DNA of 64,000 bases, taken from NCBI GenBank assembly GCA_964035795.1, contig OZ038320.1:6045895-6109894 (forward strand), in the 5' to 3' direction. The stretch's first letter is position 1; every line of letters begins with the position of its first letter. Below the pieces are notes generated by a model, which saw only the letters and a program-made list of their open reading frames with translations, had not been told where the DNA came from and did no database searches. Below are positions 1 through 13,470 of the stretch, one piece after another. A program made the translations under genes and the position numbers. This stretch comes from Pterobdella sp. o SKG-2022. Taxonomy: Eukaryota > Annelida > Clitellata > Hirudinida > Piscicolidae.

Positions 1-243
1 GATTTAAATTAGTTATTTTTTCAATTAAAATTATTTTTGCATTTGAATTTAAAAAAACTCTATCCCTCAAAACTTTTTTCTGATAACATTAATAATACCA
101 TAAATATTAACATCGATAAAATTAATAATAACAGTAAACGCAATAAAATTAATACTAAAACTAATAAACACTACTATTTGAATTCATACAACATCAATAT
201 TAACATTCTTACCAACACTATTTACTTTAAGAAATCAACTCAC
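1..243. other. Laminin gene intron at the window edge
   Basis: AT-rich sequence 3' (minus strand) of the last laminin exon in view. A GTGAGT donor (minus) lies at 238-243, so the gene continues beyond the window start. I see no further exon here. Confidence 0.6.
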
Positions 244-3200
244 ATTGGAACGATGCAACTGAACCATGTGACTGTTTGTGCTAATGGTGGGGAAAGATGG
301 AGGCTTTTTGTTCTCGTCGTCATCTTTAAAGTGGATTTTGATTCCTGGCAAGGAGACTGTTGGCAGCCCTGTGGCACATCTGGTTTGAGAAATAATCGTT
401 TAGTGTTAATAGTCAACATAATTCCTTTTTTTTTTACCCCGAGCACCCTAGTCTTGTTGGGTGCTCCTCATGTCCCCATCAAGACCGTCCAGTGGTCGAA
501 AAGCTCAGCCGCTCTCGCGGGGTCGGTCCACAGACTCTCGAGACCCAGTTTGGTATTTATTTTGGGGCAGGTGAAGAGGTGGTGGGTGTCGTGGATGTTT
601 GTTTGGCAGAGTGGGCATGGAGGTGAGGGATGAGATGAGGGTGAGATTTTGTTAAGGTATGAGAGGATGAAAGGTGATTTGTTTGATCTGAGTTGGGCGA
701 GAGTGCGGTGAGTGTGGTGGTTTCTGATTCATGAATGGGTGGGAGTTGCTTGCTGAGAATTTTGCTGTGAGTGGATGAGATGTAGTCGTGTACTATTTTT
801 GTGTGTATGGTTTTCATGTTGTTTTTTATTTGTTTGTGAAAGGTAGACTGGGTGGAGGAGGGTATGTTTAGGGTGTAGTTGATGTTGTTGAATGTGGATT
901 GTTTTTTGTATCTGGGGTGGACTTCTTGTGTGGTGAGTGGGTGTAAAGGATGAGTGGGGAGGAAGGCTTTTTGTGTGAGTTGTGATGCGTGAAGTTTGAG
1001 ATGGTTTTGGAGTGGAAGGATTTTGGTCTTTGAGTGGAAGTGTTGGGTGTTAGTGTCTAGGGTGCAGCCAGTGATTGTTCTCAAGGCTGCGTGTTGGATT
1101 TTTTGGAGTTTGTTGAGAAAGGTGGATGAGATGATGGGTGACCAGATGGTGTTGGGGTGTTCGATGACGGGAAGGAGTAATGTTTTGTATATGGTGAAAA
1201 GTGTTTCTTTGCTTTTTTCCCAGTGTGTTAATGTGAGGAGTTTTAGGAGATTGTTTTTTTTGCTTTAGTGATGGTGTTGTCTGTGTGGGTGGAGTATTTT
1301 AGTTTGGGGTAAAAAGTTAAGTCAAGGATGGTAGGGTTGAAGATAGTGGGGATGGGAATGTTGTTGATGTGGATGTTCAGAGGTTTGTTATATTCTGATG
1401 GGTCTGGGGTCATGAGAGTTGATGTGGTTTTGGTAGGGTTGATTTGTAGGTTGTTATTGTGAGCCCATGTGTGTATTTCATTGAGGTATGGTAGGAGGTT
1501 CTGGGTGGCTGTGTTGATGTTGGGGTGGGATGATGTTATGGTGATGTCGTCTGCGTAGGTGATGAGGTTGAGTGAGCTGATTTTGGGGAGTGGTATGTCT
1601 GAGAAGTATATGTTGAAGAGAGTGGGTGATAGGACGCCCCCTTGAGGGACACCTGCTTTGATGTTTGTGTGTTTTGATGTGTGATTGTTGTATGAGGTGT
1701 ATTGTCGGCGGCCTTTTAGATAGTTGTGCAGGAATTTGATTATTGTTGTAGGAATGTGGGTATTGTGTATTTTGTGGATGAGTTGGTGGATGTTGACAGT
1801 GTCGAATGCTTTGGTCATGTCGAGGGCGGTGGGGATTGTTCTATGGGGAGGATTTATTGAAACCAGTGAGTATGGTGTTATTGATTTAATGTAGGGCTGT
1901 GGTGGTGGAGTGTGCGGCTCTGAAGCCGTGTTGGTGTGTTGGGAGAATTATATTAGTGGTGATGTGTGGGAAGATGATTTTTTCTAGAGTTTTTGCTATG
2001 GGAGAGAGTAGGGCTACTGGTCTGTATGAGGAGGAAAGAGAAGGGTTTTTGTTGGGTTTGGCGATGGGGATGATTTTGGAGGTTTTCGATATTTGGGGTA
2101 TGGTGTTTGTGTTGGTTGTGATGTTGTAGAGGTTGATTAGGTGTTTAATGGCTATTGGTCCTAGATGTTTGAGATGTTTGATGTTGATATTGTCTGGTCC
2201 TGAGAAGTTGTTATTATTAGATGGTTTTATAGCGAGGCAGGTATCTGATTCGGTGATTGTTATTGGGGTAGATGTGAGGGATTTGGTGAGTTTGTTATTC
2301 TGGGAGTGGGGTTGAAGGAGTGTTTTGTGGTTGATTTAAAATATTTATTTAGTGTGTTGGCTTTTTGTGTGTCTGTGTGGGCTGTTTTGTTGTTGTGAGT
2401 GATGGTTGTATTGGTGGGAATGAAAGGTCTTTTGGGGTTTAGGGCCTTTACTGTAGACCATAGGATGTGAGATTTTTTTTTGTGGTCCCAGTCGGCTTTC
2501 AGGTGCTCTTCCCATTTTTGTTTTTTATGTTGTTGAATGAGGTGGGTGATGTGTTGGTTGAGTGTGGGAAGTGAGGGATCTTTTTTATTGAGGGCTCTGG
2601 TGTGGTTTCGTTTCGATATGAGCGTAGTGATAATTTCGGGGAGTGGGGTGTGGGTGGATTTTATTATTCCTTTAGGGATGTTTATTCGGTCTGATGTGAG
2701 TATGGCGTTTGTTATGAGGTGGTTAGCTGTGTGGAGGTCTTCGTGGAGAAAGGTGTTTTTGAGGGTGTGTTCTAGGTGTTTGGTGAATTGGGGCCAGTTG
2801 GCTTTCTTGTAGTTAGTGAGAGTTCTGAGAGGTTTAATTGTGGGTATTTTCTATTTGTTTTTGAATGGAATGAAGATGGGAAGATGGTCGGAGTTCAAGG
2901 CTTTAAGTGTTTGCCAAGTGAGGTTGGCTGATATTGTGGTGTCTGCTATGGTGATGTCGGGGGAGGTGGGTTGTTGATTTGGGCTGAATGGTAGTCGGGT
3001 GGGAGTGTTTTAGTTGAGAATGATGTGGTTTGAATTTAGGATGAGTGAGGTTATGAGTTGGCCTCTGTGGTCCGTGAAAGAAGAGTGCCGTGTTTGTGAG
3101 TGGGCGTTAAAGTCACCCGTGATTATGGAATTGGGAAAACATGTGAGGTGGATGAAGAGGTTGGTGATTGAGTTGTCTATGTTGTTGGTGTTGGGTGGGA

Positions 3201-6200
3201 CGTAGACGTTTGAAATGTGTAGATTGGTGTGTTTGAGATGTATTTTTGTTCTGATGAGTTCGATGCTGTTTGTGATCAGGTTTGTGGGAGTGGGGATTTG
3301 TGAGTAGGTTATGTTGTTGTTGATGTAGGTTAGCAGACCTCCACTTTTTTAGGATGAGGGTCTATCTAGTCTAATGGCTGAGAAGTTAGGGATGTTTGGG
3401 GTTTTGTGTTTGCTGTTGAGGTTGGATTCTTGTAGTGTGATGATGTGTATTTTTTGTTTTTGTATTAGGTGGGTGAGTTCAGTTGTTTTCCTGGTGATTG
3501 AGTTGATGTTGAGCTGCATTATGTTGATGTTGTTTGGTGTTGTTAAAGGGGGAGTTGGTTGGTTTTGGGTGGTTGGTTTGGTTTGTTGATGTGTGTTGAG
3601 AGTTTTTTTGTTAGATTGTGTATGTGGGGGGAAGTTTTTGGGGTAGAGGTTTGATGTGTGTGACAGATGAATGAGGGTGAGTAGGATTTGAGTTTGATGT
3701 GTGAGCATTTGAGATGAATCCAGTGAGGGGTGATATGATTGCATTGGATGGAGGTTTGATATGAGGTGATTTTATGTGTACATATAGCACAATACCACAT
3801 GGGTCCCAGGTTACTTTCCACATCTCTTGCGAGAAGCAGCTGAGCTCTTTTCCATCAGTCCGGGTCTTGGTGGGGGCAGGCCATAAAAAATATAGCCTGA
3901 TTTGGGGTTCTCCTTTTGAAAAGAGAGAGAACGGGGGGTGTTGAGACAGATTTGGTCCTTTTGAGGACACATTCCGACCACGTGTAGGCCTGCCTCTCTC
4001 GGGACTCAACATAATTCCTCATTTTCATCATCGTCATCCTCATTCTCATCACATTTAAAATCAATATAAATGTTACTTTTCGTTACGGTAGATGCATTTG
4101 AATTTTGGCTCAATAAGGAAGGGAGTGGCGAGCACTTTGGGGATGGCGTATATACGATCCTGAGAGGATTTTATGGGGATTGATGGGAGTTGATGGAGGT
4201 TGATGGGGGCTATTTTATATAGGGTATTAAGTAATTTAAGAAATATTGAAAGATGAAGATGATGGTGATGAAGAAAATGGTTGTGATGATGTTGGTTGGA
4301 TTAATGTTAATTGGTATGATAATGATGAAGTTGGTAGCGGTGATGCAGTGAATTAATGTTTCAAAGCTAGATGAATTGGCATTCATTATTATTATTGATT
4401 TATTTTCTTAAACACGAAAAAGTTAAACAAATTTTCGAACAAAAACTATAGATTGAAATAATTAATTATAACGAAAGAATACTCACAATGGCAATGTTGA
4501 CATCACTACGGCCTGTAAGTGTGAGGGTGGTGTAGTCTGAAGTGATAGAGAAGTATTTAATGCTGTGAGATGGGTCTTGCACATACTGGCGACATGGTGA
4601 ACTGTGGTTATGGATGGGTTAGCAGTTATGGGTTATCATTTTTATGGAAGTTTTTATCTATTGTAATCGGCAAGCTTATAGAATAACATTTTTGCTTATA
4701 AATCTGAAGTTTAAAATGATAATAAAGGGAATAGATCAAAAAGCTTTTTTTCAAAAAAAAAATGGAAATTAAACATTTATACTCAACAACACTGCCTTAG
4801 AAACACCAACGTGTAAGGGCAGTTAGGGAGTCTAAGGATGGCTTGGTCCCCTTCGGCTGCTCCTACTACGTTAACTTCAAGTTCTTGAGTTCTGGGAGAA
4901 TCGTTGGTGAAGTAGGAAACCAAGAAGGTGTATTCTCCTGGCATTTTTATTGGCACATCTATCGTCAGAGAAGTCTGTGGTGTTACGGTTGTGAACTAAA
5001 ATACATGGGAGGTTATTTTAGAAGCTTGTTTAGTTATTGTATATTATTTATATATGCCCCTCTGAAGCAAATTTCTTTGTAAATTGCGCGCTATAAAAAC
5101 CTTAATAATTATTATAATTCATAGATGGGTTCATAAAATTTAGTTAAATATCATTAATAGATATATTAATATCATAAATAAATATGTTTCATGTTTTTCA
5201 AACCAATTATTGAAAAGACATTCAGATGTGCCCATAAAACTGAGTTTTTGATTTTATGAAAAAATCATATAAGCACTTGAGTGTCATCAAGTTTAGCCAT
5301 AGAATTGACTCCAAGCTTGTCTAGGACATCCTGGTCATCAAATCGTTGGGTCTGTTCAAATCCTGATCCAATCATTGTTCTTCCATCTGAGGCCTCAACC
5401 CCATTGTAAAAACCCAAGTCTACGTAGACATAATGCTTGCAACTTTTGGGATGTGTTGATAAGGCAGTTAATGACTATAATAAGTCTATTGTTACGGCAA
5501 GAATGATTTAAAGCAAAATGATCAGTAAATAAGAGTTCAACGATATCGGGTGAATCTTTTCAAAATATGACTTGAGACTTAAATATGGGTGTTGTATAGA
5601 TGCTTAATAATAAAAAATTTGATAAAAAGACAAAGGTTTTCAATAACTAAACGCATATTCCATTCCTATTCAATCTTCCAGATCCAATTTTTCAAACGAC
5701 AATATCATTTCAAAATGATGAATATAACTTTATACAGTAATTAATACACGAAAAAATACACAAGCTCTACTCCATTAGAGAGATACCGCATTCCACAGTT
5801 GAACTCACATGTTATCGGTAGGAGGAAGTGTACAAGGGAGAAAGAACTTGTTTTGGAGGACACTGGCTTCGTAGTAGTCAGATGGAATCAGCACCATGTA
5901 GTCCTTGGAGAAAAAGAATTAAAAAATGAAGATATAGATAATTTAAAGTATATGTCTTTATCTTCAAGTTAAAAATATATTTTTAAAATAAAAACAAAAA
6001 AAAATGTTAAATACATTAATTATAAAAAAAAGAATAAACCACATTTTAATTTTTGCACAAAACAGGAAAAAATAATTTTTTTGCTCGACAACATTTCTCA
6101 ATTACCCACCACGTTAACGTCTTCAGGCGTTTCGAACGCGAAGGTCCATTTGCCAGCAGTGAGGAAGAAGGTAGAAATAACCCCAGCTCCAGATGAAGCG

Positions 6201-9200
6201 AATGCATAACTCGGTTCATAACTAGGTGCAAAAACAACATTACTTTTTTGCTCTGTAACTTCGGGGTCGATATAGTCAGGTGTTAAGGTTACGTGCGCGG
6301 TTGTCTGTTTCTCTTCGCGGTTGATGTAACGATAGAGTAGTTTATACAGACCAGGTTTCTCTATTTCAGCGTCATACAAGACTTTGTCCTGTTGTGCAAA
6401 GTTGTATAGGTATTTAGTTCATCTATTGTGAAGCTATTGGATAATGAATTGTTTGAAGTATTTAACTCATAGTTTGGTTTAAATTTATTGAAATACTTTT
6501 AGATGAGTAATTAATACAGGTTGTTAAATTTCGAATTCATTAAATTTAACATAAGCATAATTTCATCAATTTGAGTTCTATAAAAAAATACAGAAGCGAA
6601 TTACTTGGAGTTTTGAGAAGACCGCATACCCTTTCCATGAGAACCCTGGAAAGTTTGCAGAGCCATAATCATACCTTACTGGACCTCCTGTTTCAGTGTG
6701 GCCATCTTCCAGCTCGTATTTGAGATGGTGCAGAGTTGGATAGTAGTGGATGTTGATGGGACTGTATGGGAAGTTGGGATTTCATTCAAAGATAGTTTGT
6801 GAGGTGGAGGGTGTGCTTTTCAAAAAAGAAAAAGTGAATAACATGAGAATTCATTGAATTCGTTCATTGAAGTTAGATTTTTTATAGAACTTAAACATTG
6901 GAAATATTTTCATCAAAATTTCCACTATTGTTTTAATAATTTTGAATTTTCGATACTGTATATAATTGACATATTTTTTAAAAAGTATAGTCTTGGAAAA
7001 TTATTTTAATTATTTATAAATCTTATATATATTTTTTTTCATGAAAACAATTAATTACCAGTTCATTTAATGATAATTTTTTTTGAAATTTCTAGAAATT
7101 GATATTCACTTTACCTATCACATTTCTTCCCTTGCACCCTAGGCTTGCATTTGCATTGACCAGTTTCATCGCATGTTGAGTCCAACGAGCCACCAACGTT
7201 ACAATTGCAAGCTTTGAAGAGATAGTAGTATTATTAATATACTGGTGAATGATGATGGATTGAGAATTTCAAAAAAATTACTATTTTTTTCAAAGTTTTT
7301 ATTGTCTTAGTGCAAAGTTTTTTTAAAAAGTCACTATATTGAATCTTTTAAAAGAACTTCAAAGGTTTAAAATTTTTAAGAAAATTATATATAAGAAAAT
7401 AATTGTGATGAAATGAACCTTTCTGGAAAATTCAATTTAAAAATTTTAATAGAACATGTATCTTTTGCATCTTTACTAAAAGACAAATTATCCAAAATAA
7501 AAACCATAACTATACATCAATAAATCCCCTCCAATACTAAAAAAATTTCATCTAAAAGCACTAACGTTGGCATCCAAAAGCGTTATGTTCCTGGAAGTTG
7601 AACGTTCCATCAATGCATTTATTGCACCTCTTGCCATCGACAAACGGCTTACAGACACACTGTCCTGTATAAGGGTCACAGTTCCTTCCAAGTCCCAGAG
7701 TTCCTCTAGTGTCGCAAGCACATTCTGGTTGTTGTTTTGTAGTAATGACGATGATATAAATAACATAATAATAATGATAATTAAACTAGTTGTTTTTTAA
7801 TATGAATAGTAGTTTTGAGGTAATGATAATGGCATTCTATGAGAATTTTCATTAGTGATAGATTGAGAAGAAAAAACTTTTAGTTTATTGCTATAGAAAC
7901 TCATTATGAATAGATTTATTAGGTAGAATATTTTTATTTTGTTGCCGTTTAATTGAAATTTTTGGTTTGTTACATAAGCTATCGTATCAACTCTATCACA
8001 TCCCATCAAACAACCCAACCTTCACATCCATCAGGATTATCGAAAGAGAGATTCCAGAAAGACGGGGCACAAGTATCGCACAGCCGCCCACTTACTCTCT
8101 GTTTACACAGGCACAACCTCCCATCTTTGTGTAGACCACAGCCCCCTAAAGGATATCCTGCAATCTCCTGGGCCCCTCTTGGATCGCAGGTGCATTCTTG
8201 TGATGAATAGAAAGTTTTTGATTTTTGAAGTTTTTGAGTTTATGGAAATGCTTCTTCATTTTCAAATGATCTTTTAATTAGAAATTTATTGTGTTTTAAA
8301 AAATATTTTAATTTTTTATTTTTGAGTATTTACTTAATTAAATATAAACAATATTTTTTTGACACCACATACCTTCACAGCGTGGATAATTGTAATAGTT
8401 AGGTCTACATTCATCGCACTTGACTCCTTGGAAGTTGTTGTTACAGTAACACTGCCCAGTGGTTTGATCGCATGAGCGGTCCTGCGCCCCTTCCACAGAA
8501 CATTCACAAGCTGTGGTGAGGATACAGGCGAGGTTTAAAAACCAAGGGGTGAAGGATTTACTATAGATTGACAGCACAAAACTTTCAAAGGGGTTTTACG
8601 CCTTGAACATTTTTAGAGTTGAAAAAAAATGATGAAAAATTTATTTATGAAATAATTTCAACTTATCTATTAAATTATCTTTCAAATTAATACTAAAAAA
8701 ACTAAATGAGACTAAAAAAGAATTTTCAGTACTAAACTCAATCAAACCACATGTATAGCATGCTAATCCAAAATTTTTGAAATCCCCATGAAACTATCTT
8801 TCTATTTCTCACAAAACTATTCAGAATCACTTACGGATACAATCAGGATAGTTGTAGTATCCAGGTGCGCACTGGTTGCAAGTTTTCGCCACAAAGTTCA
8901 TTTTGCACAAGCATTGACCATTATCTTGGCAAATGTTAGCTTCTACTCCGTTTTCGTTACACCCACAAGCTGAAACAATACGTTGAGTTGGTGGTTCTAA
9001 ACATTTCAAAACAAGTTGAAAAAAAATTTAAATGGCTTATGAGTTATTACAATTCTTAAAGCCTAACATGAATTTTTCCGTTTTGAATATAATGAGTCAT
9101 CAATTTATCATAAAACATTTAATGTTGAATATATTTTAACCTAATTAAAAACATAACTCACGTAGACAGTAAGGAAAGCGATGGAAGCCATCAAGACACC

Positions 9201-12200
9201 TGTTACATCTCTCTCCAGTGTAGTTCTCCTTACACAAACACCTTCCAGTATCCTTGTCACAAACTTCATCAATTGATCCTGTTGACTCACAACTACAATC
9301 TGTTCAACAAGTTGAGAGTGTTTAAGCTTTCAAATTCGTTTTGAACCATCAATTTGAAAATGAATGTATGACTTTTAGTTGTTTTTTAAATTTTGGGTGG
9401 AGATTTTGTGTCGTTTGAAGAAATTTGTTAAATTAGAAACAGATATGATTTTTGAACTATGTGGAAATAATATGTGAAAAAAAATTTATGAGAAAAAACT
9501 AGTATCAAATTTAAGTTTAATCTTTTCAAACTCACATTGACAGTTAGGATAGCCAAACAGACCATTGGCACACTGGTCACATTTTCGTCCCCCAAACCTA
9601 GGATTGCAGATACATTGGCCAGTTCTTGGGTCGCATCTTGTGCCTTGGGAACCCAGAGAATCACATTCGCAAGCTGAAGTGTATTTTGGTTTCATTTAAG
9701 TTTTTATAAAAAATGGCAGATATATTTTCAAAGCGTCAGTAAAGAATGTTTCATTCGCTAAAATGAAAGATTTGAACTAAAAATTCAAAAACTTGGCAAC
9801 GTTTCTTAATCATATACAACTAAGATATTATAAAACTCATATAAACGCATACGTTTGCAACTGGGGAAATCATAGAAGTCAGGAGCACAGTAGTTGCAGT
9901 TGGGCCCGGCATAGTTGTACTTACACGGACATCCACCCGCCCCTGAGTCGCAAACCTGACCCTCCGTTCCATTTACGTGGCATCTACACGGCTTGCAGTG
10001 TGGGTACCCGTAATAACCAATACTGCACCTGTAATACGAGCCGATGATTTTTTTTTCAATATTAGTATACTTTTAGAAGCATCGTATGCTTTCATTTTTA
10101 CTTCTGTATACTTCTATCTTTTATAACACATTATGTACTTTTGATAATTTATTTTGAAATAATAAATCTATAAAACTAACTTCAATTTATTATTATACTA
10201 ATTTACTAGTTTATCAGTTTGAAAACTCATTATGCATGAAATATTTCTCACGATTTGCAGTCGGGAGCAGCATACTCAGGCCTACACTCACACACCCCTG
10301 TCTCATCATCACAGTCTCCTGTTGAATACCTTGTGTCACATCTGCATCCTGTCGTTGAGGTTATTCAATATATAACTAGTGTAATAATCCATGTTTCTTA
10401 TTCTATTTCTTTTTTAAATAACTTATTTCAGACCAATTCACATAAATTTTATTTCTGAACGAAAAATTTTGAGTTGTTTTTCATAATATTTGATTAGTTT
10501 ATAACAACATCATTAGCAATAATCCATAAAGTTTAAAAGTCATGATAATATCTTAAAACTTACTTTCACACACGTGTGGGGAATTCACATGCACTCGTTT
10601 TGACTTGAAGAATCCATGCCTGCACTTATGACAGTTGATACCCTCAGTGTTGTGTTGGCAGTTAAGACACACACCACCACCCTCGTAGTTTCCATGGATG
10701 TCCAAGCTTGTGTGGTTTCTAGCTACTTCTTCATCGTAGATGCACTCATTACTATGGCCGTGGCATTGGCAAGCTTTAAAGGGTTTGTTTCATATATTTT
10801 TTGATAAAATGTTCAATCTTGCTTTGAAAAATTGCTTTCTAGTTGAAAACCATTTCAAACACACTAAATTCCAAAAACAATCTATCATAAAAATAATGAA
10901 ATTAAAATTAATATTTATCAACATGTTTTAGTCAAACCAACGTTCGCATTCATTGTTCGACTCGTGGGTGGCTGGCTTCCAAGGCTTCTGAATGAATCCT
11001 GGACAGCATTTCTCACAATGGTCTCCGCAAGTGTTGTGCTGACACTGACAAATGAGCCTATTAGGTTGTCTGATGTCTTGCTTGTCGCAGTACTTGGCAT
11101 GGCCGTTACATACACATTGGCCTCCGATTGAGATGTCTTTTATACTGTAGTAGTACTGAGAGTGTTGTTTTTATTGTGTTGCTTCATTGGAAGTTGAAAT
11201 TTTAGTGTTTCGATTAAGTTTAAAAAAGAAAATAATTATTCAAAAATTTTAAATGAAAGCCTAGCTTATAATCTTTATTTCTATAAATAATTGATCGACT
11301 TAAAAATTAATAGATGCAAAACCCACTCTTCTAGTGACGGTGATATCAGACTGAGCCACAGCCATAAGATGACCAAGCAGAGTGTTGGTCTTAAGGAATC
11401 TGAACCTGATGTCCGTAGCTCTGGTCCAGTCTTGGAGGCTTGGAGAGTAGGAGAAGTTGTGTGCTGAAGGTCTCAAGTTCACCAGGGATACAATGATCTT
11501 TGAAAGTGGTGTTATTTGAATTATTTGACAGTTGGATTTTGATAATATTTATTTATTTCAACTACGTAAAAGTTTTCATTAAATTTTATGAACATATTTT
11601 CTGATAAAAATTCATGAAGAATCATTATTAAAAAATAGCAACGTGTTGAAGGATTAATGAAAAAGTACCTCTCCTCCTTCCAGTGGTGTAACTTTGGAGT
11701 ATTCAGTAGTACAAATCACCGAGTCATCCCTCATTATGTATTCATCGTACCCCAAGTGACCAAAAAAGCGATGGCAGTTTGCCCTAGTATCAGCAAAGTA
11801 CTGCCATGGTTTCCATGTTTTGCCAAAGTCAGTTGAACGTTCAAGTATAAAGACTCCAGGTCGAGGAGAGTTTCCCATGCGCATGTAGACGTAAGCAACG
11901 TGAAACTCCTGTAGTTTTATTGGCATTGGGGATTATTTCATTTAATTAATATACATGAGATCCAATAACTATTGAAATAAAACTAGTGAAAGCGCCTAAT
12001 AAATGCTTTGAATTTTTTAGTGGAAAAAATCTCAATAATTGGCTCATAAAAATAAAACAAACTAAAACTAAATCATCACTTCAGTTTCTACGATCTCAAT
12101 TATAAAACAAACATCAATCAAAAAACACCGCACTTGGTCCATATGGATAGTGAGGTTGACTTCATTAAAATGAGAACCCCTAGACAAAGGAGGAGATTGC

Positions 12201-13348
12201 CACCATTTCTCACTCCCATCTATGGCGAACTCCGGTGGATGACTGCGTCTTGGGTCCGTAGGGTCGCAAAAGTCACACAATTGTCCTTGGATAACCTTAA
12301 GGAGCGTCGAGGTTAATGGTTATAGTTATATAATGAGGTTGTTTAGTTAAGGATAATATTAAGTTAATGGTTTCTAAAGTATAATGAAAATTTTGGTATT
12401 TGGAGAGAGTTTTCCTTATTAAGTGAGTTTCTCGCATACACGAAGCTAATAACTTTTCATGATAATTATATGGTATAGTATCAATTACTATATATAATGG
12501 TTAAAAGATCTCAATGTAACACTACAAGATTTAAGCTTGTCTCACCAAAAGTAAGCTTTTTATCTTAAAAGAATAGAAATTTTTTTTGTATTTATTTGTT
12601 TAAAACCAAAAAAAAATTAAAAATGCTTGTTTGAATCAAGGCATTTCAGTCTCGGAAACATCATTATCGAGTATGCATAAAATACATACGCTAGTAGCAT
12701 CAGACCTTGAAGAAGGCTTCAAGTGAGATCATCTTGTATTTTAAAATAGAAATATTTATATTATATATTGAGGTTGACATGAGAATTGAAATAGCTTATA
12801 AATTTTTTAAAAACAAAATTTTAAAATTTTCGAAGGTAGTATTAAGTGGTATTGATGGTTTTTGATAATATACTTCCTGAATTTGATGGGTTGAAAAAGT
12901 TTTATATGGTTTTAAAATTGCTAGTATTTCGATAACTAAGTGCAAAAACTGAATGAAACAAAACTAATGAATTGTGACTAATGACTTAGGGTAAAACTTC
13001 TATTTTTTTTTTGAAGTTTTAGCTTATTTTCATGAAAAAACGTGTTTTAAAAATTATCATACATGAGAATTAAATTTCACACACATCAAAACTACATTCC
13101 AACGTTTAAACCTTCACAATAAACTTTCAACGGCCTCAAACCTGAGAAAAACTATCATCAGTACGATCGGGATTAGCTCCGGTAAGTTTGCAGAAAAGTT
13201 CCCTCTCACTGACTCCCACACCACAAGTGGAAGAAGCTTCGATCCTGCGTCCATAAGCCAAGTTGAAGTTGGTGGGGAGATCTCCCGCCTTGACCACGCC
13301 AATGGCCCAGACAATCGTTAGAAAAAACAACTTTGTATCAAAGTTCAT
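244..13348 (-). CDS. lanA: Laminin subunit alpha (alpha-3/5 class), 5' portion, 23 exons, 3' end outside window
   Basis: Basement-membrane chain; the N-terminal LN domain drives laminin network polymerisation. The start at 13348 opens a signal peptide ([21 protein letters not shown]), followed directly by the LN domain (motifs [47 protein letters not shown]). Next come about eleven laminin-EGF repeats ([29 protein letters not shown] and similar), then an LF/domain-IV-like region ([43 protein letters not shown]) that marks the alpha-3/5 rather than the alpha-1/2 class. Exons, 5' to 3': 13142-13348, 12134-12295, 11669-11908, 11327-11497, 10942-11155, 10564-10773, 10252-10348, 9853-10028, 9536-9673, 9162-9299, 8835-8969, 8373-8510, 8020-8196, 7566-7724, 7115-7211, 6605-6761, 6110-6388, 5809-5903, 5277-5442, 4811-4995, 4487-4601, 4077-4159, 244-379. 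All joins are GT-AG and phase-consistent, giving 1225 codons with no frameshift. The 13142, 6110 and 6761 boundaries were chosen by phase. Metazoan alpha chains usually exceed 3000 residues, so most of the gene lies outside. Confidence 0.95.
413..425. repeat. Target-site duplication, 3' copy, of the LINE at 426-4005
   Basis: The 13-mer TCAACATAATTCC lies here, next to the element's poly(A) (poly(T) on the plus strand), and again at 4006-4018 beyond its 5' end. The match is perfect. Confidence 0.9.
557..2320 (-). pseudogene. LINE reverse transcriptase and C-terminal region, frameshifted
   Basis: Reverse-transcriptase motifs appear in order on the minus strand: [19 protein letters not shown] and [14 protein letters not shown] (about 1890-2030), then [40 protein letters not shown] and the catalytic YADD ([10 protein letters not shown]) between 1818 and 1540. 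The frame breaks near 1243 and resumes at about 1200-557 with the thumb and a C-terminal Cys/His-rich tail, itself shifted near 590. The YADD residues are present but the protein is interrupted, so no active enzyme is expected. Confidence 0.85.
2990..3821 (-). pseudogene. LINE PHD-like finger plus apurinic-type endonuclease (EEP), frameshifted
   Basis: A start at 3821 opens [18 protein letters not shown], a PHD/FYVE-like zinc finger (CAIC...CNH...HWIHLKC). The endonuclease follows after a frameshift near 3560: [12 protein letters not shown], then [27 protein letters not shown] and the catalytic GDFNAHSQ (about 3100). Stops near 3349 and 3014 interrupt it. A PHD-like finger N-terminal to the endonuclease is known in several invertebrate jockey-type LINEs; here it helps classify the element. 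Confidence 0.78.
4006..4018. repeat. Target-site duplication, 5' copy, of the LINE at 426-4005
   Basis: TCAACATAATTCC, identical to 413-425. It sits directly upstream of the element's 5' end (minus strand begins GTCCCGAGAGAGG). Confidence 0.9.
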
Positions 13349-13429
13349 GTTTAAGCTGAGTTAATCCAATATCCAATAAAACCTGAGATTAAATAATAAA
13401 ATAAAAACGCTGAGAACCGGAGTAGTTTT

Positions 13430-13470
13430 ACTCCTCAGCTTCAGGATCTTGCTCTGATGTTATATACGCT
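13430..13470 (-). promoter_or_regulatory. Laminin alpha core promoter with TATA box
   Basis: On the minus strand GCGTATATAAC (TATA at about 13460-13466) lies some 110 bp upstream of the laminin ATG. The expected transcription start is then near 13430-13437, leaving a 5' UTR of about 85 nt with no upstream intron needed. Confidence 0.55.

Larger units (their letters stand above)
426..4005 (-). mobile_element. Non-LTR retrotransposon (jockey-like LINE), full-span but with broken ORFs
   Basis: A 3.58-kb element bounded by a perfect 13-bp target-site duplication and ending in A10 (minus strand; plus T10 at 426-435). In minus order it has a 5' leader (about 4005-3822), a PHD-like finger, an endonuclease (EEP) domain, a reverse transcriptase with a YADD box, and a C-terminal Cys/His segment ending near 467. 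An 8-bp stem (441-448 pairing with 459-466, loop of 10) sits just before the poly(A), a plausible 3' recognition hairpin. Several frameshifts and stops split the ORFs, so the copy is dead. It lies in a laminin intron in the same orientation as the gene. The assignment rests on domain order; the clade call is tentative. Confidence 0.92.

Noticed and set aside
2537..3205. Plus-strand ORFs in the first 4 kb
   Set aside because: They arise from the G/T-rich complement of the LINE; the motifs are all on the minus strand.
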